A stretch of DNA of 64,000 nucleotides from Bradyrhizobium sediminis (GCF_018736085.1 NZ_CP076134.1:4846501-4910500); one strand, 5' to 3'. Shown: positions 53,387 through 63,033, counted from the first letter of the stretch. The notes: generated from the sequence alone by a model not told the origin. Made by a program: numbers and translations.

Positions 53387-54478
53387 ATGAAGATCCTGCG
53401 TCCCGTATCGATTCTCGCAAGCTGCCTGCTGTGGCCGGCCGGCGCGGTGGCGCAGATCTCGCTGACGCCGCCGGGCGTTGCGACGCCGCCGGCGCAGAGC
53501 AAGCCGCAAGAGAAGCCCAAGGATAACCCCAAGCCGAAGCCGCCGGTCGCCGCCAAGAAGCCTGCCCCGGCCGCGACGCCGAAGCCCGCGGCAACGCCTG
53601 CGCCGACTGCGACCGTCACTCCCGCCCCCGTCTTCGAGGATCCCAACGTCGACCTGGTCTACGGCGCCTATCAGCGCGGGCAATACAAGACCGCCTTCGA
53701 TCTTGCGAGCAACCGCGCGCAGTTCAACGGCGATCCCAAGGCGATGACCATGCTCGGCGAGCTCTACGCCAATGCGATGGGCGTCAAGCGCGACTATGCG
53801 AAGGCGGCCGAGTGGTACAAGCGCGCCGCCGACGGCGGCGACCGCGAGGGCATGTTCGCGCTCGCCATGCTGCGGCTGGCCGGGCGCGGCGGCCCCATCA
53901 ACCGCGAGGAGGCGGTGAAACTGCTGGCGTCCTCGGCCAAGCTCGGCAACCCCAAAGCGGCCTACAATCTCGCTTTGCTCTATCTCGACGGGCAGACGCT
54001 GCCGCAGGACGTCAGGCGCGCCGCCGAACTGCTCCGCGTCGCCGCCGACGCCGGCAATCCGGAGGCGCAATACGCGCTCGCCACCTTCTACAAGGAAGGC
54101 ACCGGCGTCGCCAAAGACATCGACAAGGCGGTTAGACTGCTGCAGGCGGCGTCCCTTGCCGGCAATGTCGACGCCGAGGTCGAGTACGCCATCGCGCTCT
54201 ATAACGGCACCGGCACCCCGAAGAACGAGGCCGCCGCGGTGGCGCTGCTGCGGAAAGCCGCCAAGCAGAACAGCCCGATCGCGCAAAATCGCCTCGCGCG
54301 CGTGCTGGTGAGCGGCCAGGGCGCGCCAGTCGACAAGATCGAGGGCCTGAAATGGCACATTGTTGCGAAAACCGCGGGCAAAGGCGACCCTGTTCTCGAC
54401 GAGGCGCTGGCCGCCCTCAGCCCCGAGGACCGCACCAAGGCCCAGGAGGCCGCCCGCAAATGGCTCGGCACCAAATGA
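53387..54478 (+). CDS. Exported Sel1/TPR-repeat protein
   Basis: In this 363-residue protein a signal peptide (1-23, cleavage at AVAQ) is followed by a Pro/Lys/Ala linker (about 27-85). About six Sel1 repeats come next (AEWYKRAADGGDREGMFALAML, AYNLALLYLDGQTLPQDVRRAAELLRVAADAG and so on). Sel1 proteins act as periplasmic scaffolds. It follows the ThiE-like gene by 8 bp. Confidence 0.85.
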   Translation: MKILRPVSILASCLLWPAGAVAQISLTPPGVATPPAQSKPQEKPKDNPKPKPPVAAKKPAPAATPKPAATPAPTATVTPAPVFEDPNVDLVYGAYQRGQYKTAFDLASNRAQFNGDPKAMTMLGELYANAMGVKRDYAKAAEWYKRAADGGDREGMFALAMLRLAGRGGPINREEAVKLLASSAKLGNPKAAYNLALLYLDGQTLPQDVRRAAELLRVAADAGNPEAQYALATFYKEGTGVAKDIDKAVRLLQAASLAGNVDAEVEYAIALYNGTGTPKNEAAAVALLRKAAKQNSPIAQNRLARVLVSGQGAPVDKIEGLKWHIVAKTAGKGDPVLDEALAALSPEDRTKAQEAARKWLGTK

Positions 54479-54568
54479 ACCGCCTTGACGCCACCCCAAC
54501 CGCAGGGCACCCAATCCGAAGCCGATGACGGCATCGGGCCGTTTCTCTCAACAGTACAAGCCGGGATC

Positions 54569-55363
54569 ATGCTGCAATCAGCCCTTATGAACGTCATGGT
54601 CAAGGCCGCGCGCCGCGCCGGCCGCAGCCTCAAACGCGACCTCGGCGAGATCGAGAACCTCCAGGTGTCGCTGAAGGGACCGGCCAATTTCGTCTCTCTG
54701 GCCGACAAGCGCGCCGAGGAAATGCTGCTCGCCGATCTCACCAAGGCGCGGCCGGGCTACGGCTTCATCGGCGAGGAAGGCGGCGTCCGGATCGGCGACG
54801 ACAAGACCCACACCTGGATCGTCGACCCGCTCGACGGCACCACCAACTTCCTGCACGGCATTCCGCAATTTGCGATTTCGATCGGCCTGCAGCGCGAGGG
54901 CACGCTGATCGCTGGCGTGATCTACAATCCCGCCAATGACGAGCTCTATACCGCCGAGCGCGGCAAGGGCGCCTTCCTCAACGACCATCGGCTGCGCGTC
55001 GCCGGCCGCCGCCAGCTCGGCGACTGCGTGATCGCCTGCGGGCTGCCGCATATCGGACGCGGCGACCACGAGCTTTCGCGCCGGGAAATGACCGAAATCC
55101 AGAACCGGGTGGCCGGCCTGCGCCGGTTCGGCGCCGCCTCGCTCGACATGGCCTTCGTCGCCGCCGGCCGCCTCGACGGCTATTGGGAACGCAACCTGCA
55201 GCCCTGGGACATGGCAGCCGGCCAGATCATCGTCCGCGAAGCCGGCGGCACCGTCTCCGGCATCGAGGGCAACGACGACCCGCTGAAATCAGGCAACGTG
55301 GTCTGCGGCAACGAATACATCCACGCCGAGCTGGTGAAGATTTTGAAGCCGCTGGGGAAGTGA
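54569..55363 (+). CDS. suhB: Inositol monophosphatase family protein (SuhB-like)
   Basis: This protein has 264 residues from the ATG at 54569 (MLQSALMNVMVKAARRAG); the longer frame starts at a TTG. The metal-binding motifs of the family are present: GEEGG (Glu), WIVDPLDGTTNFLHG, and a C-terminal NLQPWDMAAGQIIVREAGG. It dephosphorylates inositol phosphates and related sugars. Confidence 0.93.
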   Translation: MLQSALMNVMVKAARRAGRSLKRDLGEIENLQVSLKGPANFVSLADKRAEEMLLADLTKARPGYGFIGEEGGVRIGDDKTHTWIVDPLDGTTNFLHGIPQFAISIGLQREGTLIAGVIYNPANDELYTAERGKGAFLNDHRLRVAGRRQLGDCVIACGLPHIGRGDHELSRREMTEIQNRVAGLRRFGAASLDMAFVAAGRLDGYWERNLQPWDMAAGQIIVREAGGTVSGIEGNDDPLKSGNVVCGNEYIHAELVKILKPLGK

Positions 55364-55370
55364 TTTAATT

Positions 55371-55412
55371 CGTCATGCCCGGACTTGATCTGCTCAAGCC
55401 CGGCAATGACGA
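55371..55412. repeat. Short REP-like palindrome
   Basis: cgtcatgcccggacttga and tcaagcccggcaatgacg form a hairpin just after the suhB stop, of the same type as the elements at 38454 and 49133. Confidence 0.75.
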
Positions 55413-55417
55413 TCGAA

Positions 55418-55645
55418 CTACACCGCCTTCATCCGGTAATAGCTGACGCTCCATTCGCTGCGATCGCGTGGCGGCGCGAATCGAAATTGGCGAGCCAGTC
55501 GAGCACGGCGCCATTGCCGCGGGTTCGGCGGGCCCGCCACCGGCCTCAGCGCGCTGCCGGAGCCGACCAGGCCGAGGGCGAAGGTCAAGATCGTATCGAC
55601 CCAGCCGGAGTTGCCGGTGCGCTGCTGCACCGCCCAGGCCCCGCC
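55418..55645 (-). pseudogene. Decayed N-terminal fragment of a DUF1295 (steroid-reductase-like) gene
   Basis: On the minus strand GAWAVQQRTGNSGWVDTI then TFALGLVGSGSALRPVAGPPNPRQW is recognisable as the start of DUF1295 membrane proteins. The sequence loses similarity after PRQW and ends about 30 residues later at an unrelated tail; a full gene would be about 260 residues. There is no clear start codon or SD. The rest of the 55364-55766 gap holds a REP hairpin and the promoter of the next gene. Confidence 0.5.
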
Positions 55646-55766
55646 ATCAGGACAGCCCCGGTTCCCCGCCCATCCAAAATCGGGTCGTATCTGAGCTTTT
55701 TTCTCCGTCCCGCTGTGCCATATTGGTCCTCGAAAAGCGGTTCCTCGCAACGGATGACACCGACAA

Positions 55767-56759
55767 ATGCCCTCTGCCCGCTCCGCGATGGAGATCGAAC
55801 TGAACAAATTGTCCTCGCCCCGGATCTTCCTGGTGCGGATGCTGGTGTTCCTGGTGCTGTGCGCGCTGCTGCTGGTCGTGCTCTACAAGCAGATCGTGAC
55901 AGCGTTTTTCGCCAATCCCGGCCTCAATGCCCTGATCGGCGCGGTGCTCCTGATCGGCATCATCCTGTCGTTCCGGCAGGTGATCCGGCTCTATCCGGAG
56001 GTCGCCTGGGTCAACAGTTTCCGCATCTCCGATCCCGGTCTCGCGGTCGAGCGGCAGCACCCCACGCTGCTGGCGCCGATGGCGGCGATCCTCGGTGGCG
56101 AGCGCACCGGGCGGATGACGATCTCGCAGCAGACCATGCGGCATCTCCTGGATTCGATCGCCACCCGGCTCGACGAGGCCCGCGACATCTCCCGCTACAT
56201 GACCGGCCTGTTGGTGTTCCTCGGGCTGCTCGGCACCTTCTGGGGCCTGATCGAGACCGTCGGCTCGGTCGGCAAGGTGATCGACGGCCTCAAGGTCGGC
56301 GGCGACGCCGGCTCCCTGTTCGACACCCTCAAGGAGGGCTTGGCCGCGCCGCTTGGCGGCATGGGCATCTCGTTTTCGTCGTCGCTGTTCGGACTGGCGG
56401 GTTCGCTGATCCTGGGCTTTCTCGATCTGCAGTCGAGCCAGGCGCAGAACCGCTTCTATACCGACCTCGAGGACTGGCTGGCCTCCACGGTGCGCGAATA
56501 TTCGCGCGAGGGCGGCATGGGCCCGGGCGGCGAACTCCAGGCCGCCGTCGAGCGGTTGCGGCTGACCCTGGAAGAAGGCGGCGCCAGCCGCGGCACCACC
56601 GCGGCGATGGCCAATCTCGCCGAAGCCATTCAGGGCCTGGTCACGCATATGCGAACCGAGCAGCAGATGATCCGCGAATGGGCCGACGGCCAGGGCGAGC
56701 AGAACCGCGAGATCAAGAAACTGCTGGAGCGGATCGCGCGCCAACCCGAGAAGAGCTAA
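55767..56759 (+). CDS. MotA/TolQ/ExbB-type proton-channel membrane protein
   Basis: This is a 330-residue protein. It has two N-terminal membrane segments (about 24-45, 50-72), then the MotA/ExbB core: YMTGLLVFLGLLGTFWGLIETVG (about 148-172) with the conserved Thr, and LAAPLGGMGISFSSSLFGLAGSLILGF. The C-terminal helix is long and charged. With the next gene it forms a MotAB-like ion-driven unit, probably acting on the envelope. Confidence 0.85.
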   Translation: MPSARSAMEIELNKLSSPRIFLVRMLVFLVLCALLLVVLYKQIVTAFFANPGLNALIGAVLLIGIILSFRQVIRLYPEVAWVNSFRISDPGLAVERQHPTLLAPMAAILGGERTGRMTISQQTMRHLLDSIATRLDEARDISRYMTGLLVFLGLLGTFWGLIETVGSVGKVIDGLKVGGDAGSLFDTLKEGLAAPLGGMGISFSSSLFGLAGSLILGFLDLQSSQAQNRFYTDLEDWLASTVREYSREGGMGPGGELQAAVERLRLTLEEGGASRGTTAAMANLAEAIQGLVTHMRTEQQMIREWADGQGEQNREIKKLLERIARQPEKS

Positions 56760-56773
56760 CCGGAGAATTCTGA

Positions 56774-57805
56774 ATGGCCCTCGCCCGTGCCCGCCGCAAC
56801 GAATCCGGATTCAACTACTGGCCGGGATTCGTCGACGCGCTGTCGACGCTGGTGCTCTCGATCGTGTTCCTGCTGTCGGTGTTTCTGGTAGTGCAGTTCT
56901 TCCTGTCGCAGGAAGTCACCGGCAAGGACAAGGCGCTGGAGCAGCTCAACGCCAAGCTGGCGCAGCTCAGCGAAATGCTGTCGCTGGAAAAGCTCGGCAA
57001 GCTCGATCTCGACGACCAGCTCTCGCAGCTGCGCGCCGGGCTGGCGTCGGCCGAGAGCGAGCGCGACCGCATCAAGGGCCTCTATGACGGCCTCGCCGGC
57101 GCCGGCAGCGACGCCGCCGGCCGCGCCAGTGAACTCAACAAGGCGCTGGATTCCGAAAAGCAGGTGTCGTCGCGCGCGCTGGCGCAGATCGAGGTGCTGA
57201 ACCAGCAGATCAGTGCGCTGCGCCGCCAGCTCGCGGCGCTGGAGGAGGCGCTGGAGGCTTCCGAAAAGCGCGACAAGGAATCGCAAGGCCGGATCGCCGA
57301 TCTCGGGCAGCGGCTGAACGTGGCGCTGGCCCAGCGGGTGCAGGAACTGTCGCGCTACCGTTCGGAATTCTTCGGCCGCCTGCGCGCCATTCTCGGCAAC
57401 CGGCCCGACATTCGCATCGTCGGCGACCGTTTTGTGTTTCAGTCGGAAGTGTTTTTCGACACCGGACAGGCCTTGCTGCTGCCCGAGGGCCGCGCCGAAC
57501 TCGACAAGCTGGCGGCCGCGCTGGTCGAACTGGACAAGCAGATTCCGGCCGAGATCGCCTGGGTGCTGCGTGTCGACGGCCACACCGACGTGCGGCCGAT
57601 CCTGAACAGTCCGGTGTTCAAGTCGAACTGGGAACTGTCGTCGGCGCGCGCGATCTCGGTGGTGCAGTATCTGATCTCGCTCGGGGTGCCGGCGCAGCGT
57701 CTGGTCGCGGCGGGATTTGCGGAATTCCAGCCGCTCGACACCGCCACCACCGAAGACGCCTACAGGCGCAACCGCCGCATCGAGCTGAAGCTGACGGAAC
57801 GCTGA
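56774..57805 (+). CDS. MotB/OmpA-type peptidoglycan-binding partner
   Basis: This 343-residue protein has one membrane helix (about 18-47) with the conserved Asp in YWPGFVDALSTLVLS, the proton-carrying position of MotB/ExbD-like proteins. A coiled coil follows (about 52-195), then a C-terminal OmpA domain (VFFDTGQALLLPEGRAELDKL, DGHTDVRPI, NWELSSARA, NRRIELKL). It starts 14 bp after the channel gene. The pair resembles the motor half of known envelope systems, but no partner genes follow. Confidence 0.88.
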   Translation: MALARARRNESGFNYWPGFVDALSTLVLSIVFLLSVFLVVQFFLSQEVTGKDKALEQLNAKLAQLSEMLSLEKLGKLDLDDQLSQLRAGLASAESERDRIKGLYDGLAGAGSDAAGRASELNKALDSEKQVSSRALAQIEVLNQQISALRRQLAALEEALEASEKRDKESQGRIADLGQRLNVALAQRVQELSRYRSEFFGRLRAILGNRPDIRIVGDRFVFQSEVFFDTGQALLLPEGRAELDKLAAALVELDKQIPAEIAWVLRVDGHTDVRPILNSPVFKSNWELSSARAISVVQYLISLGVPAQRLVAAGFAEFQPLDTATTEDAYRRNRRIELKLTER

Positions 57806-57854
57806 GGGCATGATCCCGAAAAGTGGGCACCGGTTTTCGGATCAGATCATGCCC
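57806..57854. repeat. REP-like hairpin (GGGCATGATCC type)
   Basis: gggcatgatcccgaaaa and ttttcggatcagatcatgccc are arms of a 49-bp palindrome directly after the MotB-like stop, a common Rhizobiales element that may act as a transcript end. Confidence 0.7.
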
Positions 57855-57874
57855 AAAAAAAGAATCGCCACGCG

Positions 57875-58324
57875 ATGACGGGCACGTTTCAGCTTCGTCC
57901 CTATCGCGCCGAGGACGAGGACGCCGCCATCGCGCTGTGGCTCGAGACCTGGCGGCTCGCCTATCCCTCGATCGACTTTGACGCGCGCGTCGCGTGGTGG
58001 CGCGAACGCTGGCGCAACGAGCTGGTGCCGAAAGCCGCCATCATCGTCGCGGAACAGGCCGGCGCGCTGGTCGGCTTCGTTACCATCGACGCATCGGGCT
58101 ATCTTGACCAGCTGGTGGTCGCTCCCGATCATTGGGGATCGACGCTTGCCACTGACCTCGTCGATGAAGCCAAGCGCAGGTCGCCGGGTGGCGTAACGCT
58201 GCTGGTCAATGCCGACAATGCCAGAGCGATCCGCTTCTACGAGCGCAGCGGCTTCACCCATGCCGGCGAGGATGTCAACCCGGCGTCGAAACGACGCATA
58301 CTGAAGATGGCGTGGAAGCCGTGA
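57875..58324 (+). CDS. GNAT family N-acetyltransferase
   Basis: This 149-residue protein starts LRPYRAEDEDAAIALWLETW and has an acetyl-CoA-binding stretch (LDQLVVAPDHWGSTLATDLV, about 90-110) and ARAIRFYERSGFTHAGEDVNP near the C-terminus, a RimI-like pattern. The usual RGxG loop is WGST. The substrate is unknown. Confidence 0.85.
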   Translation: MTGTFQLRPYRAEDEDAAIALWLETWRLAYPSIDFDARVAWWRERWRNELVPKAAIIVAEQAGALVGFVTIDASGYLDQLVVAPDHWGSTLATDLVDEAKRRSPGGVTLLVNADNARAIRFYERSGFTHAGEDVNPASKRRILKMAWKP

Positions 58325-58330
58325 GTTATA

Positions 58331-59493
58331 CCAACGGCCGCGGCTTTTGACTCATTTTGGGATTCCCAAATCAGAGAAACTCTGACTCGATGTTTGCTTT
58401 TGAGAGGAGCAGCATCGATGGGTGGAGCGGTTAGGATCCTACGGCTTGATTTGACGGCAAAGGACCTTCGTGCGGCGGCGGGCCGGGAGAAGGATGGTTC
58501 AGCAGCACGGCGGATGTTGGCTCTTGCGATGGTGCTCGATGGGATGGATCGCAAGTCGGCGGCGGAGAGCTGCGGCATGGATCGCCAGACCCTGCGGGAT
58601 TGGGTGCATCGCTACAACGCTGAGGGCTTGGACGGCCTGCACGATTTGAAGACGCCAGGTCCCACGCCAAAACTCACAGCGGAGCAGCAAGCCGAACTGG
58701 CCAAGCTGGTTGAGGCCGGGCCCGATCCGGCTCGCCATGGGGTAGTGCGCTGGCGGCGCGTGGATTTGCGCGACGAGTTGCAACGGCGCTTTGGCGTCGC
58801 ATTGCATGAACGCTCGGTCGGCAAGGTGCTGGCGAAGCTCGGCTACCGCCGGCTCTCGGTGCGTCCGCGCCATCCGCAGGCCGACGAAGAAGCCCAGGAG
58901 GCCTTTAAAAAAACTTTGCCGCAACGGTCGCGGCGCAACTCCCCGACCGCGCGAAAGACAAACCCATCGAAATCTGGTTCCAGGACGAAGCCCGCATCGG
59001 CCAGCAAGGGACGCTGACCCGCGTCTGGGCCAAGCGAGGAACAAGGCCTCGTGCGCCACGCGACCAACGCTACGAGTGGGCTTACATTTTTGGCGCCGTC
59101 TGTCCGCAACGCCGAGCTACGGCGGCGCTCGTCCTGCCCGCCGCCGATACCGATGCCATGTCCATGCATCTGGCCGAAATCGGCCGCCGTGTTGCGCCGG
59201 GAGCACATGCTGCGCTCGTCATTGATGGCGCAGGCTATCACGTCGCGGCGCGTCTCTCCGTTCCAAGCAACATCACGCTCGTCCGCCTGCCGCCCTACGC
59301 TCCAGAGCTGAACCCGGTCGAGAATGTCTGGGAATATCTGCGCGGCAACAAACTCGCCATCACCGTGTTCGAAAGCTACGACGACATTGTCGACAAATCC
59401 TGCGCTGCTTGGCGCTTCTTCGCCGACGACCCCGAGCGCGTTGCCTCAATCACATCCAGAACCTGGGCGACGGTCATTCCTTGAGGCCGTTGG
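58331..59493 (+). mobile_element. IS630-family insertion sequence
   Basis: The element is 1163 bp and bounded by inverted repeats ccaacggcc and ggccgttgg, each flanked by TA (58329-58330 and 59494-59495), the TA target duplication of IS630. It is inserted 5 bp before a REP palindrome and just after the GNAT stop. The two frames of its transposase join at an A7 run. Confidence 0.9.
58418..59484 (+). CDS. IS630 transposase, two frames joined by -1 frameshift
   Basis: The first frame (from the ATG at 58418 after GAGAGGAGCAGC) encodes an HTH part (SAARRMLALAMVLDGMDRKSAAESCGMDRQTLRDWVHRYNAEG). At the A7 run (58907-58913) a -1 shift leads into the DDE part: WFQDEARIG, ALVIDGAGYH and LPPYAPELNPVENVWEYLR. 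These supply the D-D-E triad. IS630 elements often use such programmed shifts; without it the first frame ends at 59017. Confidence 0.88.
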
Positions 59494-59500
59494 TATTATC

Positions 59501-59581
59501 CGTCATTGCGAAGAGCGTAGCGACGAAGCAATCCAGCTTGCTGCGATAAAGCTGGATTGCTTCGCTTCGCTCGCAATGACG
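59501..59581. repeat. Intact REP palindrome (GTCATTGCGAG...GCAATCCAGC type)
   Basis: cgtcattgcg...gaagcaatccagctt and aagctggattgcttc...cgcaatgacg form an 81-bp inverted repeat. It is the same family as the one split by the IS1111-type element at 43150/44966. Confidence 0.88.
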
Positions 59582-59603
59582 TTGAGGGACTGCCGTGCGG
59601 CTC

Positions 59604-61463
59604 TCACACGCCCTCGAACTGCAGCCGCGCCAGCCGGGCGTAGAGCCCGCCCGCGGCGACCAGTTCGGCATGGGTGCCCTGCTCGACGATCTTGCCCTGG
59701 TCCATCACCATGATCCGGTCGCAGGACAGCACGGTGGCAAGGCGATGGGCGATCACCAGCGTGGTGCGGTGGCGCATCAACTCTTCCAGCGCGGTCTGCA
59801 CCAGGGTTTCGGATTCCGCATCGAGCGATGAGGTCGCTTCATCAAGCAGCAACAGCGGCGCATCGCGCAGGATGGCGCGCGCGATCGCGATGCGCTGGCG
59901 CTGGCCGCCCGACAGCGTCACGCCGCGTTCGCCGAGCTGCGCCTCGAAGCCGCCGGGCAGCCGGCGGATGAATTCGGTGGCATGGGCCAGCCCGGCGGCG
60001 TGCTCGACTTCCGCATCCGTGGCATCGGGCCGGCCGAAGCGGATGTTTTCGCGCGCGCTGGCGGCGAACACCACGGACTCCTGCGGCACCAGCGCAATGC
60101 GCTCCCGCAATCGCTGCGGATCGGCCGCGTTGACCGGCACGCCGTCGAACGAGATGGTTCCGGTCGCCGGATCGTAAAACCGCAGCAGCAGGTGGAACAG
60201 CGTGCTCTTGCCCGCCCCCGAGGGGCCGACGATCGCAACCTTCTCGCCGGCGCGCACGGTGAGCGAAACGCCGTCGACGGCGAGCGCATCCGGCCGGGTC
60301 GGATAGGCGAAGCGGACATTCTCGAAACCGACGTCACCACGCGCCGGCGCCGGGAGAGCAAGCGGCGATGCCGGTGCTGCGATCGCGGATTTGACGCGAA
60401 GGATTTCGAACAGGCGTTCCGAGGCGCCTGACGCCGCCGACAGCTCGCCCCAGACTTCGCTGAGCTGGCCGAGGCCGGCGGCGGCGAACGCTGCATACAG
60501 CACGAACTGGCCGAGCCGGCCGGGGCTGATCGAGCCGGCCAGCACGTCATGCGATCCGATCCAGAGGATCGCCACCACGCTGGAAAACACGATGAAGATG
60601 ATGACCGCGGTGAGAACGGCCCGCGCTCGCGTCGAACTGCGCGCCGCTTCATAGGCCTGTTCGACCTCGCCGCCGAACCGCGCATTGGCCAGCCGCTCGC
60701 TGGTATAGGCCTGCACGGTCCTGATCGCGCCGACCAGTTCGGAGGCGTACGCCGTCGCATCCGCCAGCGTATCCTGGGCGTTGCGCGATAGCCGCCGCAC
60801 CCAGCGCCCGAACGCCACCAGCGGAATCACGATCACCGGGATCGCCAGCAGCACCAGGCCCGACAGCCGGGGGCTCGTGATCACCATCATCGCGGTGGCG
60901 CCGATGAACAGCATCAGGTTGCGCAGCGCGATCGATACCGATGCACCGACGGCGGACTTGATCTGGGTGGTGTCGGCAGTCAGCCGCGAGATTAGCTCGC
61001 CGCTGCGCGAGGAATCGAAGAAGGCCGGCGACAGCGAAATCAGATGGGCGAACACATCGCGCCTGAGATCGGCGACGATGCGCTCGCCGATGGTCATGAC
61101 CAGGTAGAACCGCGCCGCGCTGGCGCCAGCCAGCACCGCGACCACAGCGATCATCACGCTGAAGTAGGAGTTGATCATGGCGATGCCTTCGGGCGTGAAG
61201 CCGAAGTCGATCATCCGCCGTACCGCAATCGGCACCAGCAGGGTCGTGATCGCCGCAATGGTCAGCGCGATGAAGGCGAGAGTGGCGCGGCCGCGGTAGC
61301 GCGCCACATAGGGCGCCAGCGCCAGCAGCGGACGCAGCCGCGCCCGGCTCTTGGCCGGCAACTCCGTCAGCTCTGCCTCGATGGAGGGGACCTCGCCGGC
61401 CGCCAAATCGCGCGGTGGCGGCGTCTCGCCACGCCGCTGTTCAAGCCGTTCCACTGCGCTCAT
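59604..61463 (-). CDS. ABC exporter, membrane and ATPase domains fused (MsbA/lipid-A-type)
   Basis: This is a 619-residue protein. The six-span membrane domain (about 50-340) is followed by an ATPase: Walker [11 protein letters not shown] (about 411-420), Q-loop LVPQESVVF, signature [14 protein letters not shown], Walker [13 protein letters not shown], and a C-terminal AHRLATVL. It belongs to the type IV exporters (MsbA/multidrug). It works as a homodimer in the inner membrane; the substrate is not deducible. Confidence 0.93.
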   Translation of the reverse strand: MSAVERLEQRRGETPPPRDLAAGEVPSIEAELTELPAKSRARLRPLLALAPYVARYRGRATLAFIALTIAAITTLLVPIAVRRMIDFGFTPEGIAMINSYFSVMIAVVAVLAGASAARFYLVMTIGERIVADLRRDVFAHLISLSPAFFDSSRSGELISRLTADTTQIKSAVGASVSIALRNLMLFIGATAMMVITSPRLSGLVLLAIPVIVIPLVAFGRWVRRLSRNAQDTLADATAYASELVGAIRTVQAYTSERLANARFGGEVEQAYEAARSSTRARAVLTAVIIFIVFSSVVAILWIGSHDVLAGSISPGRLGQFVLYAAFAAAGLGQLSEVWGELSAASGASERLFEILRVKSAIAAPASPLALPAPARGDVGFENVRFAYPTRPDALAVDGVSLTVRAGEKVAIVGPSGAGKSTLFHLLLRFYDPATGTISFDGVPVNAADPQRLRERIALVPQESVVFAASARENIRFGRPDATDAEVEHAAGLAHATEFIRRLPGGFEAQLGERGVTLSGGQRQRIAIARAILRDAPLLLLDEATSSLDAESETLVQTALEELMRHRTTLVIAHRLATVLSCDRIMVMDQGKIVEQGTHAELVAAGGLYARLARLQFEGV

Positions 61464-61664
61464 GAGATCCGGACCAATCGCTTTGCCAGCCCCCAGATAG
61501 GCCCGCCCGCCGACGCTGGCAAATCCGGGAAGATACTAATGCAGGATCCTGCTTTTTTTGGACGGTACTTGGCTTGTTTTAGGGGCTTTGCTGCGTTATA
61601 GAGCGGCCCAAATCCGTCCCACAGCCATTCGAAAGACAGGCGCCGGCGCGCCGAAGGAATTGCC

Positions 61665-61892
61665 ATGAAAGCCGAAATTCATCCGGATTATCATATGATT
61701 ACGGTCGTCATGACCGACGGTACCGAGTACCAGACGCGTTCCACCTGGGGCAAGGAAGGCGACAAGCTGAACCTCGACATCGACTCCAAGTCGCACCCGG
61801 CCTGGATCGGCGGCGCCCAGCAGATGCTCGACCGCGGCGGCCGCGTGTCCCGGTTCCAGAAGAAGTTTTCGGGCTTCCTCAAGAAGGATTGA
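61665..61892 (+). CDS. rpmE: 50S ribosomal protein L31, cysteine-free form
   Basis: This 75-residue protein has [33 protein letters not shown] and a C-terminal [29 protein letters not shown]. It contains no Cys, so it lacks the zinc-binding CxxC pairs of C+ L31, as is usual in alphaproteobacteria. A terminator follows 34 bp after the stop. Confidence 0.95.
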   Translation: MKAEIHPDYHMITVVMTDGTEYQTRSTWGKEGDKLNLDIDSKSHPAWIGGAQQMLDRGGRVSRFQKKFSGFLKKD

Positions 61893-61926
61893 GGGCTCTC
61901 GGGCCTTCCGGCTTGAAGCAGACACC

Positions 61927-61958
61927 AAAACGCCCCGGCTCGCGCCGGGGCGTTTTTT
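61927..61958 (+). terminator. Rho-independent terminator of rpmE
   Basis: cgccccggctcgcgccggggcg forms a GC-rich stem (CGCCCCGG/CCGGGGCG) followed by tttttt. Confidence 0.9.
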
Positions 61959-62006
61959 CATGGCGCTCCCTCCTTGGCAGAGGATGCAGGACTCGAGAAA
62001 GGGAAA

Positions 62007-62525
62007 TTAACGCGTTTGCTCGAACGCCGCCTTCAGGCGGTTGAGCTGCGGCACCAGCGGATTGCCAATCGCGGCACGTTCCACGGCCGGCGTATGGATG
62101 GTGACATCGAGGCGGCGGACCTTGCTCTGCAGCGTCATCGAGCGGGTGATCAGGTCCTGCAATTGCTGCGGCAGTTTGTCGATCATGTCGTCCGGGCCGG
62201 GATCGGCGGCAGAGAGCTTGACCTTGGTCTTTTCGCGGTTGGCCTGGGACAGCGTCATCTCGCCTTCCTTGACCGCGCGGTGCAGCAGCAGCCACGACGC
62301 CAGTTGCATCAGGCGGGTGGTCAGCCGCATGCTTTCGGTGGCATAGATGAGGCTGACGGCACGGTCGAGCGCCTTGGCCTCGGCACGGCCGACGCCGTCG
62401 AGATAGGCGGCGGTCTCTTCGACCAGATCCATGCCTTCGCGGAACAGGGTGCCGAACGCCGCAGAATTGGTCAGCCTCTCGCTGAACTGAACGAGAGCGG
62501 TTTCGCCTTGCGAACGGTCTGACAT
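62007..62525 (-). CDS. rcdA: DUF1465 family protein, RcdA-like cell-cycle adaptor
   Basis: This protein has 172 residues from the ATG at 62525. Nearly all helical: TALVQFSERLTNSAAFGTLFREGMDLVEETAAYLDG, ATESMRLTTRLMQLASWLLLHRAVKEGEMT and an unstructured C-terminal tail. DUF1465 includes Caulobacter RcdA, which with PopA/CpdR helps ClpXP degrade CtrA at the cell pole. The role here is by homology only. Confidence 0.88.
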   Translation of the reverse strand: MSDRSQGETALVQFSERLTNSAAFGTLFREGMDLVEETAAYLDGVGRAEAKALDRAVSLIYATESMRLTTRLMQLASWLLLHRAVKEGEMTLSQANREKTKVKLSAADPGPDDMIDKLPQQLQDLITRSMTLQSKVRRLDVTIHTPAVERAAIGNPLVPQLNRLKAAFEQTR

Positions 62526-62676
62526 GGTTAACGCCTCACGCAACTGATTACTCTGCCGGGGCCGGGCTGGAATGCTTGGAACCAGCCGCTGGCTTATAAT
62601 GAATAAATCATTACGCCCCGCCGGGCGAGAGTCCAGCCGCAAGCGCTTTTATGGTTTCCAGTGAGGTACCGAGACG

Positions 62677-62708
62677 CCAAAAAAGAGCCGCCGTTTCCGG
62701 CGGCTTTT
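62677..62708. terminator. Bidirectional terminator hairpin
   Basis: AGCCGCC and GGCGGCT pair around GTTTCC (62686-62705), with TTTT on the plus strand and, read on the minus strand, CTTTTTT after the stem. It probably ends the DUF1192 transcript coming from 63225. Confidence 0.7.
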
Positions 62709-62892
62709 GAAGTTGATAACAGGGAGGCGTCAAACAGAGTGGACAGGAGCCACTCGGTGTCCAAACAAGGACAGTGCAAGTCATATCTGAGAAAGCTTAA
62801 TCGATCGTAAACGAACGATTTTGTTTAGGGTTCCTTTGCCATGTCGGCCATTGGCCGAGTGGCGGGGCGATATGAGGACCGATGCACGGTTT

Positions 62893-63012
62893 GCCCCCTC
62901 TCCCGCTCGCGGGGGAGGGCCGGGGTGGGGGCTCTCTCCGCATCGGGAATCGTGGAGAGAGCCCCCACCCGCCTCGCTTTGCTCGGCACCCTCCCCCGCA
63001 AGCGGGAGAGGG
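62893..63012. repeat. Large REP-like palindrome (CCCTCTCCCGC...GCGGGAGAGGG)
   Basis: The outer arms ccctctcccgctcgcggg and ccgcaagcgggagaggg and inner arms gtgggggctctctcc and ggagagagcccccac make a 120-bp nested inverted repeat, of a type widespread in Bradyrhizobium intergenic regions. The rest of the 62526-63033 gap shows only the terminator at 62677 and no gene. Confidence 0.8.
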
Positions 63013-63033
63013 AAGTTGCGGCGCGTCCACTCT

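Noticed and set aside
55767..57805. Zorya-type defence (ZorAB) reading of the MotAB-like pair
   Set aside because: No ZorC, ZorD or ZorE-like gene follows; the neighbours are GNAT, IS630 and an ABC exporter.
62594..62779. 61-codon minus-strand frame near the terminator
   Set aside because: It runs through the terminator hairpin and has no family resemblance.
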